From an uncultured Bacillota bacterium (GTDB lineage Bacteria > Bacillota_I > Bacilli_A > RF39 > UBA660): 5,588 nucleotides of DNA. A model generated the notes under the pieces. That model had not been told where the DNA came from, searched no databases, and was given only the letters and a program-made list of their open reading frames with translations. Within the stretch, counting starts at the first letter, position 1; the number at the start of each line of letters is the position of its first letter. Below are positions 1 to 5,479 of the stretch, one piece after another. The translations under genes and the position numbers were made by a program. Location of the stretch: the NCBI GenBank assembly GCA_948466105.1, contig CAOJZR010000051.1, forward strand, positions 1 through 5,588, given 5' to 3'.

Positions 1-25
1 TATAGGACATTTTTCTCGCATATTC

Positions 26-34
26 ATTATATCA
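26..34 (-). promoter_or_regulatory. possible leftward extended -10 promoter
   Basis: Read on the minus strand this is TGATATAAT, a perfect extended -10 (TGnTATAAT). The hexamer 17 bases upstream, TTTTCA, matches TTGACA at four of six positions. A leftward transcript would leave the window within about 20 bases, so its gene cannot be seen. The same 9-mer precedes thiI, which suggests a real sigma-A element, but AT-rich DNA produces such matches by chance. Confidence 0.35.
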
Positions 35-83
35 AATTTATTTATATATGAAAAGGCCGTTGAATATATTTGTCAACAGTCTG

Positions 84-108
84 AGAAGCTAAATAGCTTC
101 TTTTTTTT
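84..108 (+). terminator. rho-independent terminator upstream of ezrA
   Basis: AGAAGCT (84-90) and AGCTTCT (95-101) form a perfect 7-bp stem around the loop AAAT, followed by eight T residues (101-108). The U-tract lies on the rightward transcript, so it ends a transcript entering from the left. Its gene either lies wholly outside the window or is non-coding, because no plausible coding end is visible in bases 1-83. An attenuator within a longer ezrA leader is a less likely alternative. Confidence 0.8.
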
Positions 109-146
109 AAAAACGTAAAAAAAATGTCTAAAAATGACGGAAAATG

Positions 147-155
147 TGATAGAAT
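147..155 (+). promoter_or_regulatory. possible ezrA extended -10 promoter
   Basis: TGATAGAAT fits the extended -10 pattern TGnTATAAT with one mismatch. No good -35 lies 17 bases upstream, as is common for extended -10 promoters. Transcription would begin near 161-163, just at the SD of ezrA, giving a very short leader. It lies downstream of the terminator at 84-108, where an ezrA promoter is expected. Tentative. Confidence 0.3.
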
Positions 156-161
156 TAATAT

Positions 162-168
162 AGGTGAT
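162..168 (+). promoter_or_regulatory. SD site that decides the ezrA start
   Basis: AGGTGAT matches the 3' part of the full Firmicutes SD (AGGAGGTGATC) and ends three bases before the ATG at 172. The earlier in-frame ATG at 124 has only A- and T-rich sequence in front of it and no SD, so 172 is preferred. Confidence 0.7.
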
Positions 169-171
169 AAT

Positions 172-1884
172 ATGGAACAATTAACTCTTATTATGATTAC
201 CATATTTATATTAGCTGTTACGCTTGTTGTAGCTGTTTTAAATATTATCCAAAATCGAAAAAATAAAAAATATCAAAAGTTAATAGATGAATTAGAGGTT
301 GAAAAAAATACTTTGGATAGTGCTCCAATTATGCCAGAATTATCTAAAGTTGAAACGCTTCTTAAAAATGAAAAATTAGAGGTTATTTATAACGATTGGA
401 AAGAACGCTTTGATGAAATAAAAGGTAGTCAAATTCCTAAAATAACAGATATGCTAATTGAAGCAGAGTATTCTTTATCTCAATTAGATTATAAGAGTGC
501 GTTATATAAAATAGCTAAATTAGAGATGGAAATCTATAAAGTAAGAACTAATACAAATTTTTTACTAGACGAAATTAAAGAAATAACATCTAGTGAAGAG
601 AGAAATCGTGCAATTATTACTAAATTAAAGGCTAGCTATCGCGAATTATATCAGAAATTTGTAGCGTCTAAAGATGATTTTGGCAATATTGCAAGTAGTG
701 TTACAATGCAATTTGAGAATATTGCTAAACGCTTTGAACTGTTTGAAAAAATAATGGATAATAATGATTATACTGAAGTTAGTAAAGTCATAAATGCAAT
801 TGAAGAAATGCTTCGTCATATGGAAGTAGTAATTGAAGAAGTTCCATCAATTGTTTTAACTGCAACTTCGATTTTACCTAAAAAGATTAAAGATGCTCTT
901 GAAATATATGACAAAATGAAAAGAAAAGGGTATCCTCTTGATTATTTGAATGTTGAGTATAATATCAGTGAAGCTAATAAAAAAATCAGTGATATTATGG
1001 ATAGATGTCGAGTTTTAAATTTAGAAGATAGTTTATTTGAATTAAAAGTTTTGATGGATTATTTTGATTCATTATTTAGTGATTTTGAAAAAGAGAAGAA
1101 TGAATGTAAAATTTATGAAGATACTAATAATACCTTTAAAGCTAAATTAGAAAGTGTTAATGCAGTTGTTTTTGATATAACAAATCGAATTGATGATATT
1201 AAAAACTCGTATAATTTGTCTGAAAATGATATTATTACTTTGAATGAAATAAGCATGGAATTAAAAAATTTAAATAGCGATTATAAAGTATTAATTAGTC
1301 ATACAGGAAATAATACATTTGCTTATTCAAAATTAACTAAAGAAATTGAATCATTAAATTTGAAATTAGCAGTTATAGAAGATCGTTTGGATTCTACTTT
1401 AGATGTTTTAGGAGGAATGCGCGAAGATGAAATAAGGGCGCGTCAACAATTAGCAGAAGTTAAACAGATTTTAAAAGAAGCTAAATTAAAAATAAGAGAC
1501 TATAATTTGCCAATTATTCCTAAAAGCTATTATGTAGAGTTGGAAGAAGCTGGACTTGCTATAAAAGAAATTATCAAAGAGTTAGAAAAAAAGCCAATCA
1601 CTATTGAAATTCTTAATACAAGAGTTGATACAGCACGTGATTTGGTTTTAAAACTTCATACTAAAACAAAAGAAATGATGAAAACAGCTATGTTTGCAGA
1701 GATGGCTATTGTTTATGGTAATAGATATCGTAATAATATTGAAGAAGTTGATAAGAATTTAACTTATTCTGAAATTATGTTTTATAAGGGTGAATATCAA
1801 AAGTCTTTAGAGGCAAGTATTAATTGTATCAATAAAATTGAACCAGGAATTTATGATAAATTATTAGAATTATATGAAAAGTAA
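172..1884 (+). CDS. ezrA: septation ring formation regulator EzrA
   Basis: EzrA is a membrane-anchored regulator of FtsZ-ring formation that acts at the inner face of the membrane and at the division site. The 570-residue product is close to the roughly 560 residues usual for the family. Residues about 5-26 form one hydrophobic segment followed by a basic stretch (QNRKNKKYQK), giving the typical outside N-terminus with a long cytoplasmic part. The rest is charged and helical with heptad-like spacing, as expected for EzrA's spectrin-like coiled-coil repeats. Near the C-terminus, YGNRYR at residues 515-520 corresponds to the conserved QNR patch, and the family-like phrase KIEPG follows. The reading frame is open from ATG 124 and could add 16 residues (MSKNDGKCDRINIGDN). 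I reject that start because it lacks an SD and would put a polar extension before the membrane segment. No frameshift or missing region is seen. Confidence 0.93.
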   Translation: MEQLTLIMITIFILAVTLVVAVLNIIQNRKNKKYQKLIDELEVEKNTLDSAPIMPELSKVETLLKNEKLEVIYNDWKERFDEIKGSQIPKITDMLIEAEYSLSQLDYKSALYKIAKLEMEIYKVRTNTNFLLDEIKEITSSEERNRAIITKLKASYRELYQKFVASKDDFGNIASSVTMQFENIAKRFELFEKIMDNNDYTEVSKVINAIEEMLRHMEVVIEEVPSIVLTATSILPKKIKDALEIYDKMKRKGYPLDYLNVEYNISEANKKISDIMDRCRVLNLEDSLFELKVLMDYFDSLFSDFEKEKNECKIYEDTNNTFKAKLESVNAVVFDITNRIDDIKNSYNLSENDIITLNEISMELKNLNSDYKVLISHTGNNTFAYSKLTKEIESLNLKLAVIEDRLDSTLDVLGGMREDEIRARQQLAEVKQILKEAKLKIRDYNLPIIPKSYYVELEEAGLAIKEIIKELEKKPITIEILNTRVDTARDLVLKLHTKTKEMMKTAMFAEMAIVYGNRYRNNIEEVDKNLTYSEIMFYKGEYQKSLEASINCINKIEPGIYDKLLELYEK

Positions 1885-1901
1885 TAGTAAGTATTACTTT
1901 T
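1877..1901 (+). repeat. perfect 10-bp inverted repeat at the ezrA stop codon
   Basis: AAAAGTAATA (1877-1886) and TATTACTTTT (1892-1901) are exact reverse complements around the loop GTAAG, and the TAA stop of ezrA lies inside the left arm. The stem has only one G-C pair and the right arm ends in TTTTT, so it could be a weak or partial terminator or an mRNA 3'-end stabiliser between ezrA and the Nudix gene. It ends seven bases before the SD of the next gene. Function is inferred; the symmetry is exact. Confidence 0.5.
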
Positions 1902-1907
1902 TGTTTG

Positions 1908-1913
1908 AAAGGA
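1908..1913 (+). promoter_or_regulatory. SD site that decides the Nudix start
   Basis: AAAGGA lies six bases before the ATG at 1920. An upstream in-frame TTG at 1905 would give a five-residue longer protein, but it sits beside this SD and has none of its own, so it is rejected. Confidence 0.65.
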
Positions 1914-1919
1914 TATGTT

Positions 1920-2456
1920 ATGGAATATATAGATGTACTTGATGAATTTGGTAATAAGCAAGGAATTGTTAAAAACAAAAGAAAAATATATAAGGATTCT
2001 AATTGGCATCGCTCAGTTCATATATGGATTATTAATAGTCAAAAAGAAATTCTTATGCAAAAAAGAAATCCTCATAAGGAAACTTTCCCTAATATGTGGG
2101 CTATTTCAGTAGCTGGCCATGTGCAGACAGGAGAAACGCCAATAGAGGCTTGTCAAAGAGAGTTAAAAGAAGAGTTAGGAATTGACGTTAAAGAAGAAGA
2201 ATTAACGCATTTGTTTAAATTAAATCGTATTCAAAGTTTTCCAGCTTTTACAATAAAAGTAATTGATGAAGTTTATTTATTAAAAAAAGATTTAGATGTT
2301 AATCGATTAACTATTCAAAAAGATGAACTTGTAAAGGTTAAATACTTTTCTTATCAAGATTTTAAAACATCGTTAGTAAATCATGATTCTACTTTTGTGC
2401 CTATGAGTGAAGAACATGAGAAGTTATTTCCTATTTTAGATCAAATAATGCGTTAA
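1920..2456 (+). CDS. Nudix hydrolase, isopentenyl-diphosphate isomerase-like subgroup
   Basis: The 178-residue protein carries a complete Nudix box at residues 66-88, fitting GX5EX7REUXEEXGU (G66, E72, R80-E81-L82, E84-E85, G87-I88). It should therefore bind a divalent metal and cleave a nucleoside-diphosphate-type or related substrate in the cytosol. HRSVHIWI (residues 30-37) and FPNMWAISVAGHV (56-68) resemble the IDI-like/YfcD group of Nudix proteins. True isopentenyl-diphosphate isomerases have a catalytic cysteine in a motif like SCCSHP; here the corresponding stretch reads SVAGHV, so isomerase activity is unlikely. The substrate cannot be read from sequence. The gene starts 35 bases after ezrA, with no clear promoter of its own but with the hairpin at 1877-1901 between them, so co-transcription with ezrA is plausible. 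It occupies the place where Bacillus has a cysteine desulfurase between ezrA and thiI. Confidence 0.88.
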   Translation: MEYIDVLDEFGNKQGIVKNKRKIYKDSNWHRSVHIWIINSQKEILMQKRNPHKETFPNMWAISVAGHVQTGETPIEACQRELKEELGIDVKEEELTHLFKLNRIQSFPAFTIKVIDEVYLLKKDLDVNRLTIQKDELVKVKYFSYQDFKTSLVNHDSTFVPMSEEHEKLFPILDQIMR

Positions 2457-2493
2457 AATTTTTATTATTAATCTATTTAAAAGCCTCAAAACA

Positions 2494-2502
2494 TGATATA
2501 AT
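2494..2502 (+). promoter_or_regulatory. probable thiI extended -10 promoter
   Basis: TGATATAAT is a perfect extended -10 element. The region 17 bases upstream (TATTTA, 2474-2479) is a poor -35, which extended -10 promoters tolerate. Transcription would start near 2509, right before the SD at 2511-2515, giving an mRNA with a leader of roughly a dozen bases. This suggests thiI can be transcribed separately from the Nudix gene. Confidence 0.5.
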
Positions 2503-2510
2503 CTGTTAAA

Positions 2511-2515
2511 AGGAG
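2511..2515 (+). promoter_or_regulatory. SD site of thiI
   Basis: AGGAG, five bases before ATG 2521, supports that start. Confidence 0.75.
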
Positions 2516-2520
2516 AAGTT

Positions 2521-3699
2521 ATGGAAAGATTGATTTTAATAAAATATGGTGAACTTACAACTAAAAAAGATAATCGTAAATTATTTATCAATGTTTTAGA
2601 AAAAAATATTGTTAAACTTTTAGGTGAAATTGATTTTAAAATTATTAAAGATCGTGTGCGAATGTTTATAATGAGTGATGATAAAAATGTTGATATTATT
2701 ATAAATAAATTGGCACGTATTTTTGGTATCCATAGTATAGCTATGTGCTATAAAGTAAATAATAATATTGATGATATAAATGATGTGGTAGTAAATATTA
2801 TTCAAGATAAAAAACAAAAAAGTTTTAAAATTGAGACTAAACGTTCTAATAAAAAATTTGCTATTCCTTCTATGGAAGTAAGTAGAATTATAGGTGCATA
2901 TGTTTTGAAAAAAACAGATTATATTGTTGATGTGCACTGTCCTGATTTATTAGTTAAAGTTGAAATAAGAGAGAATGATACTTATGTTTATATTGATGAG
3001 GTAAAAGGAAGTGGTGGCTATCCTGTTGGGGTACAAGGTAGTGGTCTTTTGATGCTAAGTGGTGGAATTGATAGTCCAGTAGCTGGTTATCTTGCTTTAA
3101 AAAGAGGTATTAATGTTGAATGTTTATATTTTGAATCACCACCACATACAAGTGTAGAAGCTAAAAATAAGGTTTTAAAATTAGCGCAAATTTTAAATAA
3201 CTATTCTGGAAATATTAAGGTTCATGTTGTTCCTTTTACTAAAATTCAAGAAACTATATATAAAGAAGTACCAAGTACTTATATGATAACCATTTTAAGA
3301 CGAATGATGTATCGAATAGCGAGTATTTATGCTAATGAAAAAAAGTTTAAAGTTATAATAAATGGAGAGAGTATTGGTCAAGTAGCAAGTCAGACTTTAT
3401 CTAGTATGGTTGTTATTAATGATGTAACAACAACACCAATTATAAGACCAGTTGCTTGTATGGATAAACTAGAAATAATTGATTTAGCTAAAAAAATTGA
3501 TACTTATGAAACAAGTATTTTGCCATTTGAAGATTGTTGTACGATTTTTGTGCCACGTCATCCTGTTATTAATCCTGTTCTTGAAGTGGCTCAAACATAT
3601 GAAAAGGTCTTTAATTATGAAGAATTAATACGAGAAGCAATTAATAATATTGAAGTAGTAAATTTAAATAAAAAAAATAATTATGATGAGTTATTATAA
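2521..3699 (+). CDS. thiI: tRNA 4-thiouridine synthase / thiamine sulfur carrier ThiI
   Basis: ThiI adenylates U8 of tRNA and replaces its oxygen with sulfur to make 4-thiouridine; in some bacteria it also passes sulfur to ThiS for thiamine thiazole synthesis. The 392 residues show the family order: an N-terminal ferredoxin-like part (about 1-60, beginning with the typical LIKYGEL), a THUMP RNA-binding domain (about 60-165), and an ATP-binding PP-loop domain (about 170-390). The PP-loop SGGIDSP is at residues 180-186, preceded by the family-like [13 protein letters not shown] at 337-340 lies where the catalytic cysteine of the E. coli enzyme (Cys344) is expected; C339 is the better aligned candidate by memory. 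There is no C-terminal rhodanese domain, so this is the short form, as in Bacillus. Short-form ThiI is fed sulfur by a cysteine desulfurase, often encoded next door, but none is in this window. The gene is intact. Confidence 0.95.
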   Translation: MERLILIKYGELTTKKDNRKLFINVLEKNIVKLLGEIDFKIIKDRVRMFIMSDDKNVDIIINKLARIFGIHSIAMCYKVNNNIDDINDVVVNIIQDKKQKSFKIETKRSNKKFAIPSMEVSRIIGAYVLKKTDYIVDVHCPDLLVKVEIRENDTYVYIDEVKGSGGYPVGVQGSGLLMLSGGIDSPVAGYLALKRGINVECLYFESPPHTSVEAKNKVLKLAQILNNYSGNIKVHVVPFTKIQETIYKEVPSTYMITILRRMMYRIASIYANEKKFKVIINGESIGQVASQTLSSMVVINDVTTTPIIRPVACMDKLEIIDLAKKIDTYETSILPFEDCCTIFVPRHPVINPVLEVAQTYEKVFNYEELIREAINNIEVVNLNKKNNYDELL

Positions 3700-3724
3700 T
3701 CCAAAATTTACCATTAAAAAAAAT

Positions 3725-3753
3725 GTATGAAAAAACTAAATGTACACATTCTA
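3725..3753 (+). promoter_or_regulatory. sigma-G-type forespore promoter of SASP gene 1
   Basis: GTATG (3725-3729) fits the sigma-G -35 pattern (GHATR) and CATTCTA (3747-3753) fits the -10 pattern (CATWHTA) at every position, with a 17-base spacer. Transcription would begin near 3760, a few bases before the SD. SASP genes are classic sigma-G targets in Bacillus, which supports the call. The consensus is quoted from memory of B. subtilis work, and the match was made by eye. Confidence 0.7.
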
Positions 3754-3763
3754 TTAGTGTACA
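3741..3763 (+). repeat. perfect 7-bp inverted repeat over the SASP1 promoter and start site
   Basis: TGTACAC (3741-3747) and GTGTACA (3757-3763) are exact reverse complements separated by nine bases. The arms enclose almost all of the sigma-G -10 and reach the predicted transcription start; the last base is the first A of AGGAGG. It could be an operator for a dimeric regulator, since forespore genes in Bacillus are tuned by SpoVT and others, or chance. An RNA hairpin is unlikely if transcription starts near 3760, because the left arm would not be transcribed. Confidence 0.5.
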
Positions 3764-3771
3764 GGAGGTGA
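3763..3771 (+). promoter_or_regulatory. strong SD that decides the SASP1 start
   Basis: AGGAGGTGA is an extended perfect SD, five bases before ATG 3777. The upstream in-frame ATG at 3723 overlaps the -35 of the promoter and is rejected. Confidence 0.9.
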
Positions 3772-3776
3772 AAACA

Positions 3777-3989
3777 ATGAATAACTCAAGTAATACAAGT
3801 AAATTAGTTGTACCAGGAGCTAAACAAGCTATCGAAAGAATGAAATATGAAATAGCTACAGAACTTGGTGTTCAAATGGGTCCAGATGCTACTAGTAGAG
3901 CAAATGGTTCAGTTGGAGGAGAAATCACTAAAAGATTAGTTCACATGGGTGAAGAACGTTTAAGTGGTACTAATTTCCAATCTAAATAA
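3777..3989 (+). CDS. alpha/beta-type small acid-soluble spore protein (SASP 1)
   Basis: Alpha/beta SASPs coat DNA in the dormant forespore, shift it toward an A-like form and protect it from UV and heat; the GPR protease degrades them at germination to release amino acids. The 70-residue product fits the usual 60-75. The N-terminal part has [20 protein letters not shown], with the GPR-type cleavage region EIATE at 25-29. The second conserved block, [15 protein letters not shown], is at residues 41-55. There is no tryptophan or cysteine, as usual for the family. The gene follows thiI, matching the thiI-sspA order I recall from Bacillus, but has its own sigma-G-like promoter and terminator, so it is probably a single-gene transcript made late in the forespore. 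I leave the ssp letter blank because paralogs cannot be told apart by sequence alone. Confidence 0.96.
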   Translation: MNNSSNTSKLVVPGAKQAIERMKYEIATELGVQMGPDATSRANGSVGGEITKRLVHMGEERLSGTNFQSK

Positions 3990-4000
3990 TTATGAAAATG

Positions 4001-4025
4001 GACAGTCATGTTGCTGTCTTTTTTT
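4001..4025 (+). terminator. rho-independent terminator after SASP gene 1
   Basis: GACAG (4001-4005) pairs with CTGTC (4014-4018) around an 8-base loop, followed by seven T residues (4019-4025). The stem is short but lies 11 bases after the stop and is oriented rightward, so it probably makes SASP1 a separate transcript from SASP2. Confidence 0.7.
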
Positions 4026-4065
4026 ATGCATGGTAATTTTTATAAAGTGTTTTTCCTTTGAACTT

Positions 4066-4075
4066 GGGGATAATA
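4066..4075 (+). promoter_or_regulatory. possible forespore (sigma-F/sigma-G) -10 of SASP gene 2
   Basis: GGGGATAATA fits the sigma-F -10 pattern as I recall it (GGNRANANTW). The overlapping GATAATA (4069-4075) fits the sigma-G -10 CATWHTA with one mismatch. The -35 is poor: GTGTT at 4047-4051 is the best placed candidate. The preceding terminator means SASP2 needs its own promoter somewhere in 4026-4080, and this is the best candidate. Confidence 0.4.
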
Positions 4076-4080
4076 TAAAT

Positions 4081-4088
4081 GGGAGGTG
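4081..4088 (+). promoter_or_regulatory. strong SD that decides the SASP2 start
   Basis: GGGAGGTG, five bases before ATG 4094. The ATG at 4079 overlaps this SD and would only add MGGVN, so it is rejected. Confidence 0.88.
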
Positions 4089-4093
4089 TAAAT

Positions 4094-4291
4094 ATGAGTA
4101 AGAATCGATTAATCGTTCCAGAGAGTCATAAAGTAGTTGAAGCAATGAAATATGAGATTGCTCGTGAACTTGGTATTACACTTGGTGCTGATACTTCATC
4201 GCGTTTAAATGGAACGGTTGGAGGCGAGATGACAAAGCGTTTAGTCCGTCTTGGTAAAGAGTATTATGCAAATGTAGTTAATCACCAATAA
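4094..4291 (+). CDS. alpha/beta-type small acid-soluble spore protein (SASP 2)
   Basis: This is a second DNA-binding spore protein, 65 residues, beside SASP1. The GPR-type region EIARE is at residues 21-25 and the second conserved block RLNGTVGGEMTKRLV at 37-51. Aligned by eye without gaps, about 30 of 52 core positions are identical to SASP1, so the two are fairly old tandem paralogs rather than a recent copy. The residue after EIA is Arg here and Thr in SASP1. The protein lacks SASP1's Asn/Ser-rich start and ends YYANVVNHQ instead of [10 protein letters not shown]. It has its own SD and probably its own promoter, and it ends at the palindrome facing the leftward genes. Expected role is the same as SASP1; whether it is a major or minor SASP cannot be judged. 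Confidence 0.95.
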   Translation: MSKNRLIVPESHKVVEAMKYEIARELGITLGADTSSRLNGTVGGEMTKRLVRLGKEYYANVVNHQ

Positions 4292-4311
4292 AAAAAGCTT
4301 TAAAGCTTTTT
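4292..4311. terminator. 20-bp perfect palindrome, probable bidirectional terminator
   Basis: AAAAAGCTTTAAAGCTTTTT is exactly self-complementary. It lies between the convergent SASP2 (stop at 4289-4291) and membrane-protein gene (stop at 4310-4312). Each strand reads a stem followed by a short T-run (five on plus, six on minus), the arrangement expected for one shared terminator. With only two G-C pairs per stem it may be inefficient. Confidence 0.65.
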
Positions 4312-4810
4312 ATGTTGGATAATTGAAAATAACAGTTAAAAATAAGTCAATAAACATGAGTAAGACACAAAGACAAGTTATGATATTAGGAATATAGATG
4401 ATTAGGTGATCAATGCTTTTTTTGATAATATAAGTTAAAAAAAGAGCTGCAATTCCCCAAATAATCATCATTTCTAGAGATGTGAAGGGTGTAATATTAA
4501 AATTGCTTGTATAGTTCCAAAATGTTTTGTGGAAAAAAAAGAGTATAAAATAACCACCTAATATTTCAATAATGCCAAGTATTAAACTATTGGTAATAAA
4601 AATCAGAAAAACTTCTATGCTTTTTTTAAGATTGTATTTAGAGATATAATTTGCAATAAAAATGATAATAATAGAACCAAATCCATATACTACTGTCCAT
4701 GGTCCATATAGGAATCCGCTTTCATAATTAAGATGATTAATTAAAGAAAAAATGTTTTCTAATAAATATCCTAAAATTGAATAAACAAAAAAACAATTTA
4801 TATAATACAT
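4310..4810 (-). CDS. PF06541-type (CmpB-like) small membrane protein
   Basis: The 166-residue protein is strongly hydrophobic with about five membrane segments (roughly 3-25, 40-56, 65-92, 112-129 and 138-163). The stretch SGFLYGPWTVVYGFG at 31-45, then ILGGYF (83-88), FWNY (97-100), FNI (104-106) and IIWGIAA (116-122), are recognisable signatures of PF06541. That family is labelled 'putative ABC transporter type IV', although its members have no ATPase and their function is largely unknown; none is assigned here. An ATG at 4822 is in frame but has no SD. The ATG at 4810 has GGTGA five bases ahead and leaves the protein beginning straight into the first membrane segment, so I choose it. The gene lies 44 bases after clpP on the same strand and could be read through from it, although a possible promoter is present. 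Its stop codon overlaps the shared terminator palindrome. Confidence 0.8.
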   Translation of the reverse strand: MYYINCFFVYSILGYLLENIFSLINHLNYESGFLYGPWTVVYGFGSIIIIFIANYISKYNLKKSIEVFLIFITNSLILGIIEILGGYFILFFFHKTFWNYTSNFNITPFTSLEMMIIWGIAALFLTYIIKKSIDHLIIYIPNIITCLCVLLMFIDLFLTVIFNYPT

Positions 4811-4815
4811 ATGCT

Positions 4816-4820
4816 TCACC
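4816..4820 (-). promoter_or_regulatory. SD-like site favouring the shorter membrane-protein start
   Basis: GGTGA on the minus strand, five bases before the ATG at 4810. It is weaker than the other SD sites here, so the start at 4822 (four residues longer) remains possible. Confidence 0.45.
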
Positions 4821-4832
4821 ATTTATAGTATT

Positions 4833-4861
4833 AGTATAAATTGTTTTTGTATACTTATAAA
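4833..4861 (-). promoter_or_regulatory. possible promoter of the membrane-protein gene
   Basis: On the minus strand TATACT (4833-4838) is a good -10. TTTATA (4856-4861), 17 bases upstream, matches TTGACA at four of six positions and overlaps the clpP stop. Inverted copies AGTATA/TATACT at 4833-4838 and 4850-4855 add a weak dyad here. AT-rich background makes this uncertain. Confidence 0.3.
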
Positions 4862-5424
4862 ATTTTATCAACAATTCCATAATCTAAGGCTTCATTTGAA
4901 GTTAAAAAATAGTCACGTTCGGTATCACTTTCAATTGTTTTTAAATCTTTTTTAGTATTTTCTGATAAAATTTTGTTTAATTTTTCTTTAAGTCGTAATA
5001 TCCTTTGAGCTGCAATTTTAATTTCAGTTGCTTGGCCTTGAGCTCCGCCTAGGGGTTGATGAATCATAACTTCACTATTTGGTAAGCAATACCTTTTACC
5101 TTTTTCACCACTTGAAAGGAGAAAAGCTGCCATAGATGCGGCTATACCAACACAAATGGTTGAAACATCACTTTTGATAAAGTTCATGGTGTCATATATA
5201 GCCATTCCACTAGTGATTGACCCACCAGGGGAGTTTATATAGATACTGATGTCATCATTATTTATGGAATCAAGGTATAATAATTGTGCGACTACACTAT
5301 TAGCGCTATTGTCATCTATTTCTCCACTTAGGATAATAATACGATCTTTTAAAAGTCGTGAGTAGATGTCATAGGCTCTTTCGCCGCCACTACTTTTTTC
5401 AATAACTGTTGGAATCAATGTCAT
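4855..5424 (-). CDS. clpP: ATP-dependent Clp protease proteolytic subunit ClpP
   Basis: ClpP is the serine peptidase barrel (two stacked heptamers) that degrades proteins fed by ClpX, ClpC or related AAA+ unfoldases in the cytosol. The 189 residues align along the whole family. The N-terminal [27 protein letters not shown] is characteristic. The catalytic serine is S97 in GIAASMAAF, the histidine H122 in MIHQPLGG, and the aspartate D171 in DTERDYF. The C-terminus is short (ends VDKIL), a few residues less than many ClpPs, with no catalytic loss. No Clp ATPase gene is adjacent, which is common for clpP in Bacilli. The gene may be the housekeeping clpP or a second paralog; one window cannot tell. 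I saw no CtsR-type direct repeat (GGTCAAA pairs) or CIRCE element upstream, so the usual heat-shock control is not evident. Confidence 0.97.
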   Translation of the reverse strand: MTLIPTVIEKSSGGERAYDIYSRLLKDRIIILSGEIDDNSANSVVAQLLYLDSINNDDISIYINSPGGSITSGMAIYDTMNFIKSDVSTICVGIAASMAAFLLSSGEKGKRYCLPNSEVMIHQPLGGAQGQATEIKIAAQRILRLKEKLNKILSENTKKDLKTIESDTERDYFLTSNEALDYGIVDKIL

Positions 5425-5432
5425 TAAAAACG

Positions 5433-5438
5433 CCTCCT
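5433..5438 (-). promoter_or_regulatory. SD site of clpP
   Basis: AGGAGG on the minus strand, eight bases before the ATG at 5424; it confirms the start. Confidence 0.88.
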
Positions 5439-5459
5439 ATAAGTATAATAAACAAGTTT

Positions 5460-5479
5460 AGTATAAAATATGCATTATA
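5460..5479 (-). promoter_or_regulatory. candidate clpP -10 elements
   Basis: On the minus strand TATAAT (5474-5479) and TATACT (5460-5465) are both good -10 hexamers at suitable distance from the SD. Neither has a clear -35 at 17 bases: TATAAT is preceded by AAAGCA. The nearest reasonable -35 for TATACT is TTGTCG (5485-5490), at 19 bases. A third TATACT at 5442-5447 is too close to the SD. One of these probably starts the clpP transcript, but I cannot choose. Confidence 0.35.

Noticed and set aside
1..21. Leftward start MREKCPI running off the left edge
   Set aside because: Only seven codons are visible, with no SD before the ATG and nothing recognisable.
124..171. 16-residue N-terminal extension of EzrA from the first ATG
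   Set aside because: No SD before 124; AGGTGAT is correctly placed before 172, and the protein from 172 begins directly with the expected membrane anchor and has family length.
1920..2456. True isopentenyl-diphosphate isomerase (Idi-1)
   Set aside because: The catalytic-cysteine motif of type I IDI is absent (SVAGHV instead of SCCSHP), while the Nudix hydrolase box is complete.
2620..2937. 105-codon open frame on the minus strand inside thiI
   Set aside because: It lies wholly within the well-supported thiI gene, has low-complexity Ile/Asn/Tyr/Phe-rich content typical of the complement of AT-rich coding DNA, and resembles no family I know.
3723..3776. 18-residue N-terminal extension of SASP1
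   Set aside because: It overlaps the sigma-G -35, the -10 and the SD. The SD at 3763-3771 points to ATG 3777, which gives a normal 70-residue SASP.
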